64,000 nucleotides of DNA, from NCBI GenBank assembly GCA_008802785.1, contig VUYT01000009.1, positions 124,001-188,000 of the forward strand. Direction: 5' to 3'. Shown here piece after piece: positions 11,950 to 23,400 of this stretch. This stretch comes from Symmetrospora coprosmae. Lineage: Eukaryota > Basidiomycota > Cystobasidiomycetes > Symmetrosporaceae. Numbering within the stretch: the first letter of the stretch is position 1; every line of letters begins with the position of its first letter. The notes below the pieces were generated by a model, which was given only the letters and a program-made list of their open reading frames with translations, did not search any database and was not told the origin of the DNA. The position numbers and the translations under genes were made by a program.

Positions 11950-12592
11950 TGCGCGCGACGTTATTGTGAGTTGAAGCGAGGATGCTGATATGCCTGTTCG
12001 AGTGTGGAAGGCGGAAGGGTGAAGGCGTGAGCTAGAGCGGAGATCGGCGCAAGCCCGGTCACAACGTCCTCTTCGCTAGGTTGTTGCCAGCAATGCGAGC
12101 ACGCTGGCTTGCTATCGCTTTCTCCTCTTTCACCATATCAGCGTTATGACCTGTGTTTAACGCGCCGTCGAAGGCGCCGGGCGCCGTCAGCTTACGGAGG
12201 AGGAAGAGGAGACGACACCCAGGTCAGACAGACGCCATCCGATACATATGCGCACTACAACAAGCAGACGGGTCTCGGAAGGATCGTTTATAGCACTATG
12301 CTACATGTTTGCAAGACTATACGAGAGAACGGAGGGATGTTGCAATGCTTCCGTACCATGCTCTGCGCGGCGCACAGGACAGCCCGCGGTCTACGGCGAA
12401 GAGGAGAGACCTGGATGCGAATGCAGCTGATTGAATGGGCCAAGCGAAACAGCTTGGACTATTGGTAGCAAAGCACGAGCACCCGTAAGTCGAATGAACC
12501 AAAGGAGACTTCCAAGGGCGAGACCCTCCGGCTCAGCCAACGCGCGCAGGCGAGAAGACACCCAACCTCACCTGAACATGAGGCCGAGCACG
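11950..12592. other. Spacer between tandem orphan genes
   Basis: A 643-bp stretch holding the promoter of orphan A and the 3' flank of orphan B. Open frames are short and without recognisable features. Confidence 0.45.
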
Positions 12593-14209
12593 CTAGTACC
12601 CTCCTCTCCTGGATGCGCCCTGCACAATCGCTACCGCCTGAAGAATCTTCGCCTCGAGATGGAGCGTATTGTAATGGCATTGGAGCCTGTCGCGCCTTGG
12701 CAGGGCGAGCAGCATGTCCAGCACGGCTGCAGTGTGCAAGTCGTCGAGGTCCAGGCCGAGAGCGTGGATGCCAGCCTCGAATCGAGTATAATCCGACGCG
12801 GAATGCGACACGATCGTATTACTTGGTCGTAGCTCGCCGGTGTGAGAGGACAGCGAAGCCGATGACTTCGGGGACATGGTCGACCAGCTGAGCGACGGCA
12901 TATCACTCGAAGATCTGCTGCCGGTGACTGCCAACAAGCGAAGAAGGTGATGCAAGACGTCCACTGTCCAGAAACCTTGTCTGACACGCCCTCAGCCAAT
13001 CGCTATCTGCTGCGCTCGAGCGAACTCACCCATGCCGTTGCGGGAAGCCTCGTCCGGATACCTCGAGAAGGCTGCAGCAGTGGGCCTGCACTGCACGCTT
13101 GCGCCTTCAGGCGGAAAGCTTCTGCCGTCCGCCAGAGTCAGCGAGGATCCTGCGCGGTGCACACTGGACCCGGAGCCAGTACTGCCGGGATCGCTCCGGA
13201 CGCGGATCATGGCGGCTGCAATGGCGAGCTTCGAGTCGCCCATGGCTTCCGAGATGCCGTCAACATCGGCATGCATTTGCCTCAGATAGCCCCATCTGCC
13301 GGTGCCGCTGTCGTCTGTCCCAAACCGCGCTCCTGGGGCTCGTGGCTCCAGATGCGGGAACGGCGGTAGATGGAAAGCCGGCGGTGCGAACTGCGTCCGC
13401 GAGCGGCTGAGCGGGCCTGGGGAGAATTGACCTAGCGATGGCACTCGCGCAAGGCCATGTCCTGAAGGAGGCGGCGCAGAAGCTCCGAGCACCGTCTCGG
13501 AAGCTCCGGGAATCCTCTCAGAAGCCATGTCTAGCTGGCCAGGCACCATGTCTAGCTGGCTGGGCGCTCCTTCTGCCGGGGCGCTCCCAGACGACCAAGT
13601 CATGCCATCCTGGGCAGGTCCGGTCGCGCCATCCAAGCCCAAGCCCGAGCCGCTACCTGTGCTGATAAAGTCTGCAGCGTTGACGAAGTCTAGGCCGACA
13701 GTCGATGAAGACGCCGCATGTCGACCGGGATGAACGGCAGCGCTCAAACTCGAGCCGGGTACTGGTGACGAGAGACTGCGCTGCGGGAAGCACTGATGCG
13801 CTGGCGCAGCGTGAGCGTCGTCGCTGACGCGTGCCAGTGGCTGAGCTGCAGCAGCAGGATATCCAGACAACGGCGCTATCGCTGTCTCGGAGCGGGCAGC
13901 ACGATATGCCAACGAATCGCGTTCGCCGGTGGGACCAGAGCAACCAGCAACCAACGGGCGTGAGGATGGCACAAGCGATAAGAGATCACTCGGGAGTGGA
14001 GCTGGGCGCGAGACGTCCGGCAAGCCGCTGGAGCCTGGTGGTGTGTTGTGTGTCCCCGACACCGCTCGCCCTGCAGGCGGCTGCTGGGTGGCCGGCGCAG
14101 GCTGGCAGCACGCAGAGGTCTCGCCTCGCTCTTCCTCAAGATCGCAGGAAGCGCTTGCAGTGGGCGACAGTCGGCATATTTGCTGCAGGTGTGCAGCAGC
14201 CCTTGCCAT
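12593..14209 (-). CDS. Orphan protein B, tandem paralog of the gene at 10605-11949
   Basis: Family not recognised. Exons 13030-14209 and 12593-12927 (phase-1 intron, gtgagt donor) total 1515 nt, 504 residues if the ATG at 14209 is the start. An additional upstream exon in 14254-14577 cannot be excluded, so the 5' end is tentative. Exon 1 is Ser/Pro/Ala/Gly-rich with short repeats such as SQLDMVPGQLDMASERIP, and looks disordered. Exon 2 has the block shared with orphan A: MPSLSWSTMSPKSSASL, FEAGIHALGLDLDDLHTAAV, LDMLLALPRRDRLQCHYN and HLEAKILQAVAIV. Shared pattern between the two: FE-x-I-x-A, AA(I/V)L, LL-x-LP(K/R)R(E/D)RL-x-C, HL-x(2)-KI-x-QA. The function is unknown; I infer a small helical interaction module at the C-terminus. 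Confidence 0.65.
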
Positions 14210-15055
14210 AGCTCGCAATGGTGCTGTCTAGCCGGCTCTCTAGCCGGCTCCTCCTAAACCCCCGATAAAGGTCGGAGCGCAGCAGAGAGGTTGGCGAGTG
14301 TCAGACGAGAGTGCTGGGGCAACGAGTCTGCCGACGCGGCGAGCGCCTGCGCACCGGAGGCGTTGGACGTGTCGTGATCATCCCGCCGTGGGTTGAAGGG
14401 GGAGGAGCGGCAAGCGAAGCGAGTTGAGCGCTCCGAGACGGAGCGAGCGCCAAAGTCTAGAACTCGAGGCAACCGGGCAAGCCTTTCTTCCGCTAGCGCT
14501 CGAGGTGAGTGCTTGGGTCGACGCGCGAAGGGTCCTCGGAAGGAGATGCGAGTCCCCGAGCTGCCAGTGTCGCCCAAAGCATCTGACCACGTCCTTGTCT
14601 CAGTGCAGTTGACTGCAGTAGTCGGGCCTCGATAGGTCAGCTTCTTAGACTCAGCTTACGTATACAGTATGTACTTGCTCCTTGTGTGTTCCCTCTTGTC
14701 TGGGGTATACGTAGTAAGTGCACGTCACCGCCCTTCTCTCCGCCCGCAGATCCTCCACACTCTGTGCAGATCCGGCAGAGCTCCGACCGTGTGAATAATG
14801 TATGCCGTCGAGCACCCACAGCGGCTAGCGACGGCGGCAGTCTTGGTCACTGCTGCAATATGTGATGCGTGGACTGTAGGTTCGAGTGCCACTTGGTATT
14901 GCCAAGCTGCATTGTCTGTCCGACGTGGGATATGTAGGCATGGAGTGCAAGCTTGTAGAGCGAGCTTAGGACGCTCGGCGCTTGCAATTGGACGGCCGGC
15001 CACGGCATAAAACGTAGATGCACGCGTCTGTATACGGATCTGTACGTAGCGCTTG
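14210..15055. other. Intergenic or 5' part of orphan B
   Basis: About 850 bp. A minus-strand open frame at 14254-14577 may be an upstream exon of orphan B, but I cannot connect it with confidence. Around 14228-14250 the 8-bp palindrome AGCCGGCT occurs twice. From 14600 to 15055 I see no gene. Confidence 0.4.
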
Positions 15056-17825
15056 CTACACAGGTCCAGAATTCGAGCCCGCACTGGGCCCTATTCCTCG
15101 CGCCATGAACCGCTCCACCTCCATCGCAATGACCTCGCTTGCCCTGGGTACAGCAGGCTTGCCGGCCTGATGGTGCGCCAGTGTCTCGCGCTTGTGTGCA
15201 GCCTTCTTCTCGCGCCCAAGCTCGTCCGCAGTGCTGATGAGGCGCGCCCACCGACCGCCCTCGAAGTCGGACCGTGTCATGGGGAGGGCTGTCCCACGCT
15301 GCTGCATGAGCCTCTTGAGGCCAAACTCCTCCACAAAGAGCGGCCGCGGTACTATAACACCATCGATCAGCCATTTGATCCATTGAGTCGCATAACACAC
15401 AAAGGTCATGCTCACCATAGAGGAAAGGCGTCTGCGTAGATACAGTCTCGCTGCATGTGCCATAGCCCTGCGGCGGAAAGCGCCAGCGTCAGCGTCAGCT
15501 CCAGCAGCACGGAAGTGCACAAGTGATTCAGACCCACCAGCTTGCCAAGCAAAACATCGCAGCACGCAGTCAGGTCCGGCATGTAGACGTCTCGCGGTGC
15601 GGCAAAGAATCTATCCGGCAGCGAGTCGTCCTTCTCCTTGCCAGATAGGCCGCACACGATGGCGATCCAGCCATCAGGCAGTAAATTGTCTTCCTCCTCC
15701 TCCTCAGCCGCATCGTCCTCCATATCTGGCATTATCGCGTCCTGCGAGTCGTCCTCGGAGTCTCCGACATCCGCATCGATGACATCGTCTTCGTCTGCCT
15801 GGCGGCCCTTGTCGGTCGCAGAGACACCTGTGCGCGCTGGGATCTTGACTTGCAGTTTGCTTAGGCCCTGTGTAATGTCTGACCCGCCTGACGCGCTGCG
15901 TGGACCAGAGACCGCAGTGCTAGTCTGAGGCGAGTTGGCAATTGAAGCGCTGACCAACCTCGCGGTATGCAAAGCCGGCGGCGCGCCGGGCAGGTAGAGA
16001 TGATGTTGCGTCATCAACCGTCGGATACGCGGTTTCGTTGTCGTCGTTTTCGATTCGAAGGGTGTAGTTTCATCTGCGGCAGGGGGCGCACTGCTTGATG
16101 GCAGGGACACCCAGCCAGGCGTCGAGGTGCCACTGCTGCATCCGCCAGGAGACATAGACACGGACGGGCTGTCGGTGTCGAGGCGGTACGAGCGGAGCCC
16201 ATCGTGCAGCTGTAGCTCGGGCGAAATGGCGCCGTGGCTGGAGGGGCCGGGAAGCTGCATGGGCGAGAGCGGCTCGCCCCGCAGAGGCGACTCGACATCC
16301 TCGCTCTCGGAGCTGGCAAACGAGCTCTGCTTGCGCAGGCCACGCCGTCTAGGGGATCCAGAACCAGCTCCAACGTAGCTGCTCGCGCTCAGTGTGCTGG
16401 GCGAGCGCAAGGGTGTAGGCGGCCGAGACGCCGGGCGCGGGATGGACTGTCCGCCGAACGACACGACGAGGATCTTCTGAGCTTCGATGTGGTACTGTTC
16501 GGGAATGTCGAGCGAAGACAGGACGCGCTTGCGCGCCTCGGACGTGTAGATGTCGGACGCGAGTGGGCGGGCGATGAGCGGGACGTCTACGACTTGCCGG
16601 TGGCGTTTCCGGCGCGGTTCTGCGCCTGCGTCCCGTGGTCTAAAAGATGGACGACACGGTATGCTGGCTGTAGGTCGCCCGAGAAGCTCCATGATGTTGT
16701 CCCTGAAGGAGTGCTTGTTGAGGTCTGTCCAAACTGCTGCGGGCAGGGGCACATCCAGGTCGAATGACGGGAGCGGTATGCACCCGGGCAAGCGCAATAG
16801 GAGAGACGCGTTGGAGTAGTCCCGTATCGCTTGGTTGACGAGTGGCTCGAGCTCTTCGGCTGCTATCGGTGGCTCGGTTTCTTCCTGCGCCTCGAGCCGT
16901 TCGCTGAGGGAGTAGCTGTCTGTACCCGCACTACTTGGTGGCGATAGCAAGCTGTGCTTGTTCGTGCACGACAATGGAGATGCGCTCGAGGGAGAAGCTG
17001 CTGATTCGGGTCCGCGTCCATCCTGTGAACCGCCAGCGCGCTCGGCTGCATTGGCGACGGAGAGATACGAGTAGCACGAGTCGAAGGTGAAGTTGGAGAT
17101 GATGACGGACGGGATGCCTGCCAGCTCTGCCGCGGCGCTGCAATATCTCGTCAGTTGGGCTTCGAAATAAGGAGGGGAATAGCGGGTGGCTGGGCGGGAG
17201 TGCACCCCTCACCACGGCAGGAACGGCGCGTCGACGAGGACGGCGTCGGCCTTGCACTCCTTCAGGAATGCAACCTCCTTGTCCAGCTTCTCCTCCCTCG
17301 CCTCCAGGAACGCGCGCAGCCCGTCGACCGTCTTCCTGCGCGCGACATCGTACGCCTTTGGCTGGACAATGCCAGCGTCAATCTCGGCGTGCCGATAATG
17401 CGCTCCAAAGGCGCTCGCGGACGCGAAGACGTGCGCGGGAGCGTTGGTGACGATGTGCACGCGGTGCTGGCGGAGGAGGAGCTCGTGCGTCAGAGCGACG
17501 ACCCGTGTCGCGTGTCCGCTGATGTGTGTTCAGGCACGGAAGGGGTAAGGCGGACACGGCAGGGAAGCACGGGCGTTAGATGCCCGGAGCAAACAGAAGC
17601 ATCCATCGCGGCCATGAGCATCTCACTCACTAGCCATGCCCTGTTACGTGGATATGGGAGCTCCGTCATGTCAGTCCTGCCCCGTCCCGTCCCGTCTCCG
17701 GGTGCCACTGGGCATAGCTGGCTGGCATGCGCCTCACCGGAGCAGTAGTACACGAATGTGTAGCTCTTCGCCGTTGCACCAGGGATGGTATCCACGCCAT
17801 CGCCGTTCTCGCTGCTGCCATTCAT
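15056..17825 (-). CDS. L-arabinokinase N-domain-like glycosyltransferase-fold protein
   Basis: Six exons (17738-17825, 17631-17640, 17213-17518, 15538-17137, 15416-15467, 15056-15351) sum to 2352 nt, 783 residues. The protein resembles the glycosyltransferase-like N-terminal half of plant L-arabinokinase and bacterial relatives; no GHMP kinase half is present. Landmarks: YTFVYYCSGHGYGHATRVVA at the N-terminus (nucleotide-sugar transferase type G-HG-x-GHA), GIPSVIISNFTFDSCYSYL, IRDYSNASLLLRLPG, DVPLIARPL, KILVVSFGGQS, DGWIAIVCGLSG, DVYMPDLTACCDVLLGKLG then YGTCSETV, and VPRPLFVEEFGLKRLM. A disordered Ser/Pro/acidic insert of about 250 residues splits the fold after the SFGGQS strand. The activity is unknown; a sugar-nucleotide-dependent transferase or salvage role is inference from fold only. 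Part of the signature is encoded by a 10-nt exon. Confidence 0.82.
17631..17640 (-). other. 10-nt microexon inside the signature motif
   Basis: On the minus strand this 10-nt exon is flanked by an acceptor (gtaacag) and a donor (gtgagt). Exon 1 ends one base into a Gly codon and exon 3 begins with the last base of a Tyr codon. Only inclusion of these 10 nt restores the frame and yields CSGHGYGHATRVV. Total coding length is a multiple of three only with it. Confidence 0.85.
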
Positions 17826-18199
17826 GCTGCTGCCCTGCAAGTACCCCGAACGTGGTGAAAGGGCAAAAGGGTGGTTGACGCAGCTGTTGAGCGAAGCAGT
17901 CGCGACCGACGTCGGGAGGCGTGCGCGGCGGGCGAGCTTGACAGGGCAGTCGACGACGACATACGCACACGGACTGACATACGTCGCACATGCAACCGAT
18001 GACGGAAAACCTGCCAGCTCCTCTCACGACGGTCTTTGCATCTCTCCTGCCTGAAGCGGCTTCAGACGCACGTGATGCAGGCGTCAGAGACGCGTTGGGG
18101 AGCAGGAGAAACGCGAAGGAGGCTATAGGGTTGATGCATCACTGTATGTACACTTGTACAAGTGTTGAATCGCTCTGTTCGACGAGATCCCGCCCCTCT
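17826..18199. other. Intergenic, promoter of the arabinokinase-like gene
   Basis: A 374-bp spacer. It holds the 5' flank of the gene ending upstream at 17825 and the 3' flank of the membrane protein ending at 18200. No gene seen. Confidence 0.5.
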
Positions 18200-20427
18200 C
18201 TACCTGACCCTCTGCGAATCGGCGAACGGGCTGCCATACGCATTGCTTCCCGTCGATTCCGAGCGCATGACGGCCGCCGGGCGAGGAGTACCGTGACTAG
18301 TACTGGTGGACCCGCTGCGCAGCTCGTACGGATCCTGCAGCGAGCGCAGGTGCTCCGGGTCGCTGTTGAACCTGTCGAGGTCCTCCACGGACGGCGTGTA
18401 CCCGCCCTCGTCCTCCGTGTAATCGTACTCGTCCCCGTCGTACCCCTCGCCGCCTGAGCGCGAGTCGAGCGTCTCTGTCGTCGACTCGCTGTCTGTCCGC
18501 CCGCTCCCTCTTCTCGCCCGCTGCTGGCCCTGCCCCTGCCCCTGCGCCGTGGCCATGCCAGGCAGCCGCCCCGCCGTGCTGGGGTGCAGCGCCCTCCCGC
18601 GCCCGAGCGCCGCAGCCGACGACGCCGGCTCGTCCATGTAGTGGTCCTCGGTGCTCGTGCTCGCCGCAGACGAGTATGTCGGCCATCCAGCATCCACGTC
18701 CAACCCGGCGTCGCTGAGGTCGTCAAAGCTCGCGCTCGGCGGGCCGCGCAGGGGCCGCTGCGACGCGGGCGTGTCGGGCGTCATGGGCGAGTGCGCAGAG
18801 TGCGATGGGAGCGTGGCCCACTGCCTCGTTGCGCTCTGCGAGTGCGAATGCGAGTGCCCGCTCCCTGCCGTCTCGACACGGGGCCGTGGCGGATAGAGGA
18901 CGTGCGCGTTCGCGTCTCCTTCAATCAGCGAGCGCCGTTGCGTCCGCCGGTGGTACTCCTCTCCTTCGTTGTGGCTCGTCGAGCGCGTCCGGACCGTGTC
19001 GACCGACCCGGCCGACTGGCGCCTGTTCCTCTCTCTGTCGCTCGCCCCGCCGCCGTGCGTCGCTCCGCCCGTGCGCATGCTGAACTCGGACCGGCTGTCG
19101 TCGTCCGGATTCGTCACGCGGAACCGCACCGGCGCGCTCGTGATTCCGGGATACTCTGTCGGGCTCTCGGGCCGCCACATCCCTCCTGCTCCCGCTCCTC
19201 CGCCCATACCGTACTTTTCCCTGCCCTTTGGCCCGCCCAGCCCGCCCCAGGACCCGCCAGGCGTGCTCGGACCCGCCGAGCCCGGGTAGCTCGGGGGCGC
19301 GCCCGTCGAGTTGTGGCGGAGCAGCTCTTCCTGCTGCCGCCGCTTGCGCCGCCGGTACACCAGGAACGCAGCGAGCGCGAGCGCAGCGACGAATGCGGCT
19401 GTGATGCCGACGATCGCGCCTGCGCCCAGCTTGTGCCCGCCGCCATCAGAGGTGGGCGTCCGCGGCCCGCCGGATTTGCGGTCGTTTGTCGTTGGGCTCA
19501 GGCACGATGTGTCGCTCCCTCCCGCAGAGTAGATGAGCGGCGAGGACAAGGCGTACTGCCCCGTGCTGTCCGACAGTGCCACGACAAAGTTCCCTCCCGC
19601 AGTGAGCGGGTTCCGCATCGAGATGGTGCTGTTCTGGTACGTCTGGTTCCGCGGCGAGTCGGCGCCAATCACCAACGAGAGCGTGTACGGCGCTGTGCCG
19701 CCCGAGGGCGTAATGACCATGTTCTGGCATGTGCTGGGCTGCGTCGCAGGGCTCATGGTGAAGGAAAAGGGCGAGTCCGTGTTGGTATACATGGGACAGC
19801 TCCCTTCCCCCGGCTGGGCCCCGACAATGGTGTACAGCGGGCCCACGCCCCCGCTGTTCCCCTGGCTGTCGATGAAGCTGAGGAAGATCTGCGTGCCCTG
19901 CGGGTACCCTGTGCGCCAGTAGAAGGTCGACGTCGCATCAAAGGACGCTGGGAAGATGGCTGGGACCTGTCCGACTGCATACGAGATGAGGTAGTACGGC
20001 GGGACGGCGGGGACGGTCGCGTTGGGGTTGGGGGAGAGGCCTATCGCTAGATTGGCGCATGAGGGGACTGCGGAAGAGGAGGAGCGCCCTGGTCAGCTTG
20101 TTGAAACGGATCGAGGTCATCCTGTCCTGCACGCCCGCCTGCGTGGCCTTCGTGCCCTATGGAGGACGGGTCAGGAGCAATGCACACCCACTAGTGAAGT
20201 CGTTCTGCGTGTCAAAGTACCTGGCGTGAGCGTAGGGTGGATGGGGGGAAAGAGGAGCTCAGTCAGTACAAGCCTGGGTCCTGTGCACGCGCGCCGTGCA
20301 AAAGCCCCAACTGTCATCCCGCAAGGACGCACCAGAAGAAGCTGAGTCCTTGGGCGTTGGACGTCGTGAAGCACAACAGAGCTAGAGCAGTCGCCGCCGC
20401 CATCCTGCGCCGCATCCTGGCAGTCAT
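18200..20427 (-). CDS. Single-pass membrane protein with long phospho-rich tail
   Basis: Exons 20333-20427, 20192-20220 (29 nt) and 18200-20067 sum to 1992 nt, 663 residues. The start MTARMRRRMAAATALALLCF is a signal peptide, cleaved around SNAQG. The ectodomain (about residues 30-205) is globular with paired cysteines and repeated beta-like phrases: STFYWRTGYPQGTQIFLSFI, YTIVGAQPGEGSCPMYT, NMVITPSGGTAPYTLSLVIG. A membrane helix GAGAIVGITAAFVAALALAA follows, then YRRRKRRQQ on the cytosolic side. The tail of about 420 residues is rich in Ser, Arg, Gly and acidic clusters (GDEYDYTEDEGGYTPSVED). This layout is common among basidiomycete surface proteins of unknown role and resembles the protein at 1849-3665 in topology but not sequence. 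It is named by topology only. Confidence 0.82.
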
Positions 20428-23400
20428 CTTTCCTCCTCCGCGTCCGAATCCTGCGGGCAGGCAGGCGGGCGCGCCGCGTGCAGCCCCCCACTGAGATTGG
20501 GGCTCGGGCTCAGTCGTTCAGGGGGAACGCGGCACCAAGGAAGGGCACACCCTGCGCGATGTACAGACGTCGTCGACGAGGGTGCCGACCACGCTGGAAG
20601 ATGCCTGTGTGAGTGGTGATTGCGCCTGGGTCGGGCCAGAGAAGAAGAAAGCCTCGCTCCAGGCGCAGCCTGGCTTTACGCGGGCGCCTTGCTCGTCTGT
20701 GTGCAGGATGGCTTCCTCCCTCCGTTCCTACAACGAACAGGCAGACAGACTCGTAATGCGCAGAAGCATCGTGTGCTCCCCGTCCATCCTTGCGTCTACA
20801 TCTGCTTCTGTCCCGGCACCGACTCCCGCTTCTTCTGATGGCGACCCGGATGCAGGACATAGCGCTTGCTGCGGGCCCCCTCCTCGCCAGAGCAGCAGCT
20901 ACATGGCAGACACACGGGTCTGATCATGCAGGCTCTCTCACACGTCCCACTACCTGCCTTGCGCATCGCCGCGTCTCCATCTTGGCCTTTCCGCTCGCGC
21001 CCCTCCTCAAAACCACGCCGTGGCAGCCCGGAGGGGAGACAAGGGACATCCGCTCGATGAGCGCAGCCTTCGTGCAGACTGGCCGCCGCCTGCAGGTTGC
21101 AGGTTGCAAACATGCATAGTCACATGACATCGCTCACTCGCTTCCTTGCGACGGTGCTGCCCACGGGGCAGTGCATCCCGCAGCTTCAGGTTGGGACCTC
21201 TGGCCAACCCAGCCCGTCCCGTCGGTCATTCGATGACACTATGTTGTATGGCCAGCGCGGCTGCTTTATAGTCCCCGGCATTCCACTCGACTACAGTAGC
21301 TAAGGGCGCTGATTCTGCCGTGCAGCATGCAACGCCATCTTGACGTCTGGACAGCGCGCAGCTCACGAGGCTCGGTCTGGCGTCGCGCGCTCTCGCACAT
21401 CAACAGCTTCTGGCATCCTCCGGCGGACCACGCCTGCACAGGGCTCGACTCAGACAGCGCACAGTCAGAGGCTCGCTTCATGTATACCAGGAGTGACGTC
21501 CTCCCTCAGTTCATCATGCCCCGGTGCGCTTCTGCTCCTGCCCTGCTCGCGTCATGCAGTCCCGGCCAGGCCCCGTCACGTGCAGTCGCCACCGACCTCG
21601 TCTACGCGTCGAAGAGTCGCGCCCGTCCGACTCGAGTGTGCAAGACCGCCTCCCAGGGCCAGTACATCGCCCGTGCACTGCTAGGTACAGGCCTGCCTTA
21701 GTCGGGTCATCGTTCAGGGAGTCAAGCACAGAGATGCAGCGGCTGAGGCTGCGGATGATCCGATTAGTAAAGCAAGCAGCTCCAACAAAGGGCAGCCAAT
21801 TCCCTCACGCACACTACCGGTACCGAGCAATGAGGGCGCTGCCGGCATACATTGTGTGTGGTCTACTATAGCGGCTACGCGTCCTGCGACGGCCGTTGGT
21901 GCCAGCCCCAAGCACCGGAAGGAGCCAATTGCAACGCCCGCGCCGAACGCCGCCTTTCACGTCGAAGCTGGTTATACGCGGCCTTGCTGTCGGCCCGAGA
22001 AGGCCATGGTCTCCTCGCTTACTTCGCTTACAGGCCACGCTTACTTCGCTTACAGGCCACGCTTACTTCGCTTCTGATCAGAGTGCGCAGGGGATCGGTA
22101 GGTGACGATGTTGGCTCTTTTTGTTTCGGTAGCTGGTGAGCAGCACAGGTCAAGGGACGGTGATGGTGCCGATGAGGAGGAGGATGAGCGTGCAGCAGTG
22201 ACGCACCAATTTATGTACGCTGTACCGGTATAAAGATGGCGTCTAACCGCGCCTGACGTCTTGCCCGTCGCGACTCTACGTAGCTGCGAGACCTGGGGCA
22301 CAAGGTGTCCCTTTTGTTCAGCCAGGTCAGCTGCGCCAGGAAGTAAAGGGAGCCCCACGTATGTCGGTGTCGGCGCGAATCACATCCGAAGGTCAGCGTG
22401 GCAGGGTGTGCCTCAACCAATTCGCACGCTCATGTCTCTGCAGCCTTGTGTGTCACTTTTGCAGATCTTTCTTTGGGCTTGTGATGCGCCTGCCAGTCCG
22501 GATGCATGCGCGCACTGCCTGAGGCGTCCAGCGGTGGCTCGTGACGCGCAGCAAAAGGGAATGAAGGCAGAGAGGGGAGCAGAGACCAATTGCAACACAC
22601 ACAGACGGCTCGCCGCATTATGCTTTGCATCGCTTCGGTATAACAATGGGGCGCGGTGCGGTGCGGTTGCGGGGGCTGCCCCTGCATTTCGGATACGGAG
22701 GGATTTCGAGACGGCGCAGGCCAAGGTGGGGCGCGGGAATGGAAAAGCAGACAAAGAGGAGAGCCGTGGCAGCCTACATGGCTGGGTCAATGGGGCTGCG
22801 CTGTGATGCGGAGAGGGATGTGATACGGTAATAATCGTATCCGCATCTCGGTGCTCAAAGTGATGAGGGATTTTTCGGTCGGTGCGCATTGATGAGAGAG
22901 GTGGTGGCATCCATCCCTCCCCCGTTCGTTGTTCTCGCTCCTTGCCTTCCAACATCTGGTCTGTTCTTTTTCGAAACCACCACCGGTACCGCGTCTCTTG
23001 GGTGCTACCACGTCGCTCCATCAACTCTCGTCATCCAGTCCATCTCTTCGGATCCACCTTCTGCTCCAACAATAGCAGTCGCGTTGAGGCGTCGGAGGAG
23101 ATCCTCCCACCCACCCAGAGAGCCATCCAGTCGGGAGCTCACTCGGTGCTCGGAGGTTCGAAAGTCCGCTCGTCGGAGCGGCGAGTATTATATCAGAGTC
23201 GGATCAGATCAGATCAGCGCAGCGCGGCCATCCGGCTACAGCCAGCCAGCCAGGTCAGCCAGGGAGAAGGGGTGAAAAGGTCCTCGGTGAGCGAGCATCG
23301 TCCCAAGGAGAAGAACTGCTGTCATTGTTCGAGAGCTGACGGGCCACTCATTACGTGGATTTACACAGTGCTGCAGATCCTGCAAAGTCTGTCGACGACG

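Noticed and set aside
14870-14895. A GGTTCGAGTGCC string resembling a tRNA T-arm
   Set aside because: The flanking bases do not form a five-pair T-stem and no acceptor, D- or anticodon arm can be drawn around it.
18584-20050. A 488-codon plus-strand open frame opposite the membrane-protein gene
   Set aside because: It is antisense to a well-supported signal-peptide/membrane protein; its Arg-rich product is a codon-bias shadow.
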